Source of the DNA: an uncultured Lachnospiraceae bacterium
GTDB lineage: Bacteria > Bacillota_A > Clostridia > Lachnospirales > Lachnospiraceae
Reading direction: 5' to 3'
Assembly: GCA_902795985.1 (NCBI GenBank)
Contig: CADBNG010000072.1
Location: 1 to 8,151 of the forward strand
DNA: 8,151 nucleotides
Shown: positions 6,069 to 8,151 of the stretch, in pieces
Layout: each line of letters opens with the position of its first letter
Numbering within the stretch: position 1 is the stretch's first letter
Made by a program: the position numbers and the translations under genes
Notes under the pieces: generated by a model
What the model saw: the letters and a program-made list of their open reading frames with translations, nothing else
The model's database searches: none
Told to the model about the DNA's origin: nothing

Positions 6069-7076
6069 TTATCCTTTTGCTCTGTAAGCCGGGAAAAAGG
6101 CCGTGTCCTCCGGCACGCCCCGCAGGGCGCACAGGCGATGGTAGGCCGCCTCATCCCAGATTTTCTTTCCGATGTAAAAATCAAATTCGGTGTTCTTACC
6201 GAAATTTTTCTTGAACTGATACAGGCTGTTGTCCGGCGAGGAGGAAGTCCCTCCGCCGTAATGGATGTACTGATATCCCTTTTCGTGACCGTAAAGCGCC
6301 ATGGCATATTTCAGGATGTACGCCGGGGAATGGGAAAGGTATTCCGTCAGCGTTCCCGACAGGTGGGCGTGAAGCAGGCCCTTATACCGGAAATAGACGC
6401 CCATGGCAATCGTCTTCTCCCCGTAAAACACCCGGCAGGTCACCACATTTTCCGGGAAGGAATCCAGGATTTTCTGAAAATAGTCCCGCCCGAAATAATA
6501 GTAATCGTCCGCCGCGTCCCGGTCCATGGTGGAATAATAGATTTCCAGGAAATCATCCAGTCTGTCCGGGGCTTCCTCCGTCTCATAGCGGATCAGGGGG
6601 TCGGAAAGGATCTTCCGGATGTCCTTCCTTTTATGTTTGGAGAACTCCGTCCCGATAACGTCCTCGTACGTCAGGTTCGTGCCCACCGTTTTGCGGTCAT
6701 AAAGACTGCCGTAGGCTTCCCGGAAATCCACCCCGTTCCCGATGATCGGGTGAAAGCGGACAAACTCGGAGACGATCCGGTTCTCTTTCGCGTAGCGGGA
6801 AAAAGCCTGCATGAAGCCGTCGATCAGCTCCTTCTTTTTTTCCGGATCCTTCAGTTCAAGGATCACCGGCCCGCCGTAGCCATAGGGCGTGATGAGATCG
6901 AAGGCCTCTTCTCCCTCCGGAAGATCCGGGATCCGGCGTTTCAGAAAAACGTCGGATATCCTGCCGGCATCCGTCTCGTAAAGAAACTGCTCGCAGGTTT
7001 CCTCCGGCGTTTCATACAGACGGCCGTAGGCCGGCTCAAAATAAATATCCGGATAGAGGGTATCCGAGCTGTTCAT
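6069..7076 (-). CDS. FemAB/GNAT-like acyltransferase of a polysaccharide cluster
   Basis: A 335-residue protein of the FemAB-like branch of the GNAT fold (Acetyltransf_6/peptidoglycan-bridge type). Visible marks are DLITPYGYGGP (60-70), SEFVRFHPII (103-112) and a C-terminal IHYGGGTSS followed by the LYQFKKNFG block (about 271-293). This pattern is typical of soluble acyl or aminoacyl transferases in surface-glycan clusters. No signal peptide or membrane helix is seen, so it should act in the cytosol. The donor (acyl-CoA or aminoacyl-tRNA) and acceptor cannot be read from sequence. Beside an amino-sugar aminotransferase and two ATP-grasp proteins, N-acylation of an amino sugar is a reasonable inference. 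I chose the ATG at 7076. A TTG eight codons upstream (7100) would overlap the previous gene, and AAGGAG (7089-7094) plus GAAGGA (7080-7085) precede the ATG. It ends 4 nt before the next start. Confidence 0.85.
   Translation of the reverse strand: MNSSDTLYPDIYFEPAYGRLYETPEETCEQFLYETDAGRISDVFLKRRIPDLPEGEEAFDLITPYGYGGPVILELKDPEKKKELIDGFMQAFSRYAKENRIVSEFVRFHPIIGNGVDFREAYGSLYDRKTVGTNLTYEDVIGTEFSKHKRKDIRKILSDPLIRYETEEAPDRLDDFLEIYYSTMDRDAADDYYYFGRDYFQKILDSFPENVVTCRVFYGEKTIAMGVYFRYKGLLHAHLSGTLTEYLSHSPAYILKYAMALYGHEKGYQYIHYGGGTSSSPDNSLYQFKKNFGKNTEFDFYIGKKIWDEAAYHRLCALRGVPEDTAFFPAYRAKG
6071..6078 (-). promoter_or_regulatory. Ribosome binding site for the ATP-grasp gene at 6064
   Basis: AAAAGGAT lies over the last codons and stop of the preceding gene, with 7 nt between AGGA and the ATG at 6064. 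It fixes this ATG as the start instead of one of the upstream in-frame codons, which would push the protein about 80 residues back into the previous gene. The 4-nt gap means the two genes are probably translationally coupled. Confidence 0.7.
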
Positions 7077-7092
7077 GCTTCCTTCAGACTCC

Positions 7093-8151
7093 TTATTCAA
7101 AGCAGCGGTGGATAATCGTAATGATCTTCTCCTGCTGTTCTTCCGTCAGTTTGTTGTCGCTGGGCAGGCAGAGGCCCCGGCGGAAAATGTCCGCCCCCAC
7201 ATCGTCGCCGTCCTTCGCGCTGACAAACACATGCCCCCGGTACAGCGGCTGGCAGTGCATGGGCTTCCAGATCGGCCGTCCCTCCGCGTTGAAGGCTGCC
7301 ATCGCTTCCAGGATTTCGGTCGGGCAGCTTTTTCCCTTCTCCCGGGTATACACCGCCTCCAGATCTCCCCGGGAGGTTTCGCACATGGCCTCCGGGTTTA
7401 CCGTGATGCAGGAGAGCCAGTAGTTCGGGGAGGAGTTTTCAAAATCGATGGGATTCATGGCCACCGGCAGGTCGGCCAGTCCGTCCCGGTAACGCTCGAA
7501 AACCGCCTTTTTCATGCCGATATGCTGCTGCAGATAAGGGATCTGCCCCCGGATGATTCCGGCGATAATATTGCTCATGCGGTAATTGTAGCCCAGCTCC
7601 TCGTGCTGGTACCACGGGGCGTTCTCCCGGCTCTGGGTCGACCATTTCCGGACCGTCGCCGCTTCTTCCTCATCATCGCTTAAGAACATGCCGCCGGCGG
7701 ATCCGGTAATAATCTTGTTGCCGTTGCAGGAAAGAATGGAAAAATCACCGAAGCACCCGGTCTGGACGCCCTTATACGTCGCGCCGAGGGATTCCGCCGC
7801 GTCTTCGACGATCATGGCGCCATGGGCATCCGCCACCGCCCGGATTTCATCGATCCGGCAGGGCGTCCCGTACAGATGGGCCAGAACGACCAGCTTTACG
7901 TCCGGGTAAAGTCTGAAAGCCCGTTCCAGCGCTTCCGGATCCATGTTCCAGGTGCTGTATTCCGTATCGATAAAGACCGGGAACCCGCCTTCGTAGGCTA
8001 CGGGATTGACGGTGGCGTCGAAAGTCATATCGGAGCAGAAGACCTTCCGGCCTTCCAGTGTTCCGTGCCCCGCCGCCGGCTTTCCGTACAGCTTCTGTCC
8101 GGCCAGGCGGACCGCAAGATGCAGCGCCGCCGTACCCGTGGCCAGTCCCAC
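7093..8151 (-). CDS. EpsN/PglE-like PLP-dependent sugar aminotransferase (N-terminus cut by window edge)
   Basis: A DegT/DnrJ/EryC1/StrS-family aminotransferase, a cytosolic enzyme that puts an amino group on a 4-keto (or 3-keto) nucleotide sugar. The 352 visible residues show VEDAAESLGA (about 115-124; Asp117 should bind the pyridine nitrogen of PLP) and SCNGNKIITG (141-150; Lys146 should form the PLP Schiff base). TFDATVNP (43-50), ELGYNYRMSN, GRPIWKPMH and a C-terminal GLCLPS block follow. The SxNGNKIIT form and WKPMH resemble EpsN of Bacillus subtilis and PglE of Campylobacter, which make UDP-4-amino-4,6-dideoxy-GlcNAc. The exact substrate is inferred. The first codon in the window (GTG at 8151) is internal; about 55-60 N-terminal residues are expected upstream. 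It stops with TAA, 16 nt before the next gene. The usual partner acetyltransferase (EpsM/PglD, left-handed beta-helix type) is not in the window. Confidence 0.93.
   Translation of the reverse strand: MGLATGTAALHLAVRLAGQKLYGKPAAGHGTLEGRKVFCSDMTFDATVNPVAYEGGFPVFIDTEYSTWNMDPEALERAFRLYPDVKLVVLAHLYGTPCRIDEIRAVADAHGAMIVEDAAESLGATYKGVQTGCFGDFSILSCNGNKIITGSAGGMFLSDDEEEAATVRKWSTQSRENAPWYQHEELGYNYRMSNIIAGIIRGQIPYLQQHIGMKKAVFERYRDGLADLPVAMNPIDFENSSPNYWLSCITVNPEAMCETSRGDLEAVYTREKGKSCPTEILEAMAAFNAEGRPIWKPMHCQPLYRGHVFVSAKDGDDVGADIFRRGLCLPSDNKLTEEQQEKIITIIHRCFE

Noticed and set aside
6065..6307. N-terminal extension of the first ATP-grasp protein to an ATG at 6307
   Set aside because: The added 81 residues overlap the FemAB-like gene, are Arg/Pro/Ser-rich shadow sequence, and AAAAGGAT directly precedes the ATG at 6064.
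6045..7115. A 356-codon plus-strand open frame opposite the FemAB-like gene
   Set aside because: It is a mirror of the well-supported minus-strand gene, with irregular low-meaning translation and no good ribosome binding site seen.
1..8151. Mobile element, CRISPR array, tRNA/rRNA, promoter or intrinsic terminator
   Set aside because: No transposase, direct-repeat array, RNA-gene hallmark, stem followed by a T-run, or convincing -35/-10 pair was seen by eye. All gaps between genes are 63 nt or less, so internal promoters are unlikely but cannot be excluded inside genes.

Overview
The window holds seven protein genes, all on the minus strand, tightly packed (gaps of 4 to 63 nt, or overlaps). 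It reads as the middle of one long operon for a surface polysaccharide (capsule, exopolysaccharide or O-antigen-like glycan). The GC-rich codon use, purine-rich Shine-Dalgarno sites (AAGGAG/GGAGG) and protein families resembling eps/cps genes of Bacillota point to a moderately high-GC Clostridia-type Firmicute. That placement is an inference from style, not proof.

In transcription order (right to left) the genes are: (1) an EpsN/PglE-like PLP aminotransferase whose N-terminus lies beyond base 8151; (2) a FemAB/GNAT-like acyltransferase; (3) an ATP-grasp protein of the 'sugar-transfer associated' type; (4) a fusion of a monotopic polyprenyl-phosphate sugar-phosphate transferase with a second DegT-like PLP domain; (5) a second, unrelated ATP-grasp ligase with a carbamoyl-phosphate-synthase-like N-terminus; (6) an NAD(P)-dependent nucleotide-sugar epimerase/dehydratase; (7) a polytopic Wzy-type polymerase that runs off the left edge at base 1. 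Gene 7 has no stop inside the window but is open for all 309 codons.

A plausible scheme has the EpsN-like aminotransferase and the epimerase/dehydratase shape an amino-sugar nucleotide. The transferase half of gene 4 would load a sugar-1-phosphate onto undecaprenyl phosphate at the inner membrane face, and the Wzy protein would polymerise finished repeat units outside. The two ATP-grasp proteins and the FemAB/GNAT-like protein are not needed for a plain sugar chain. They suggest that an amino acid or acyl group is attached to the glycan, probably on an amino sugar.

The most unusual spot is inside gene 4. At the junction of its two domains lies a near-perfect Shine-Dalgarno (AAAGGAGG) followed after 8 nt by an in-frame ATT codon and 'NGK'. 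This looks like the relic of a former gene start, or a working internal start from a non-standard codon. No transposon, tRNA, rRNA, CRISPR array, clear promoter or terminator was seen, and no gene-free stretch exceeds 63 nt.
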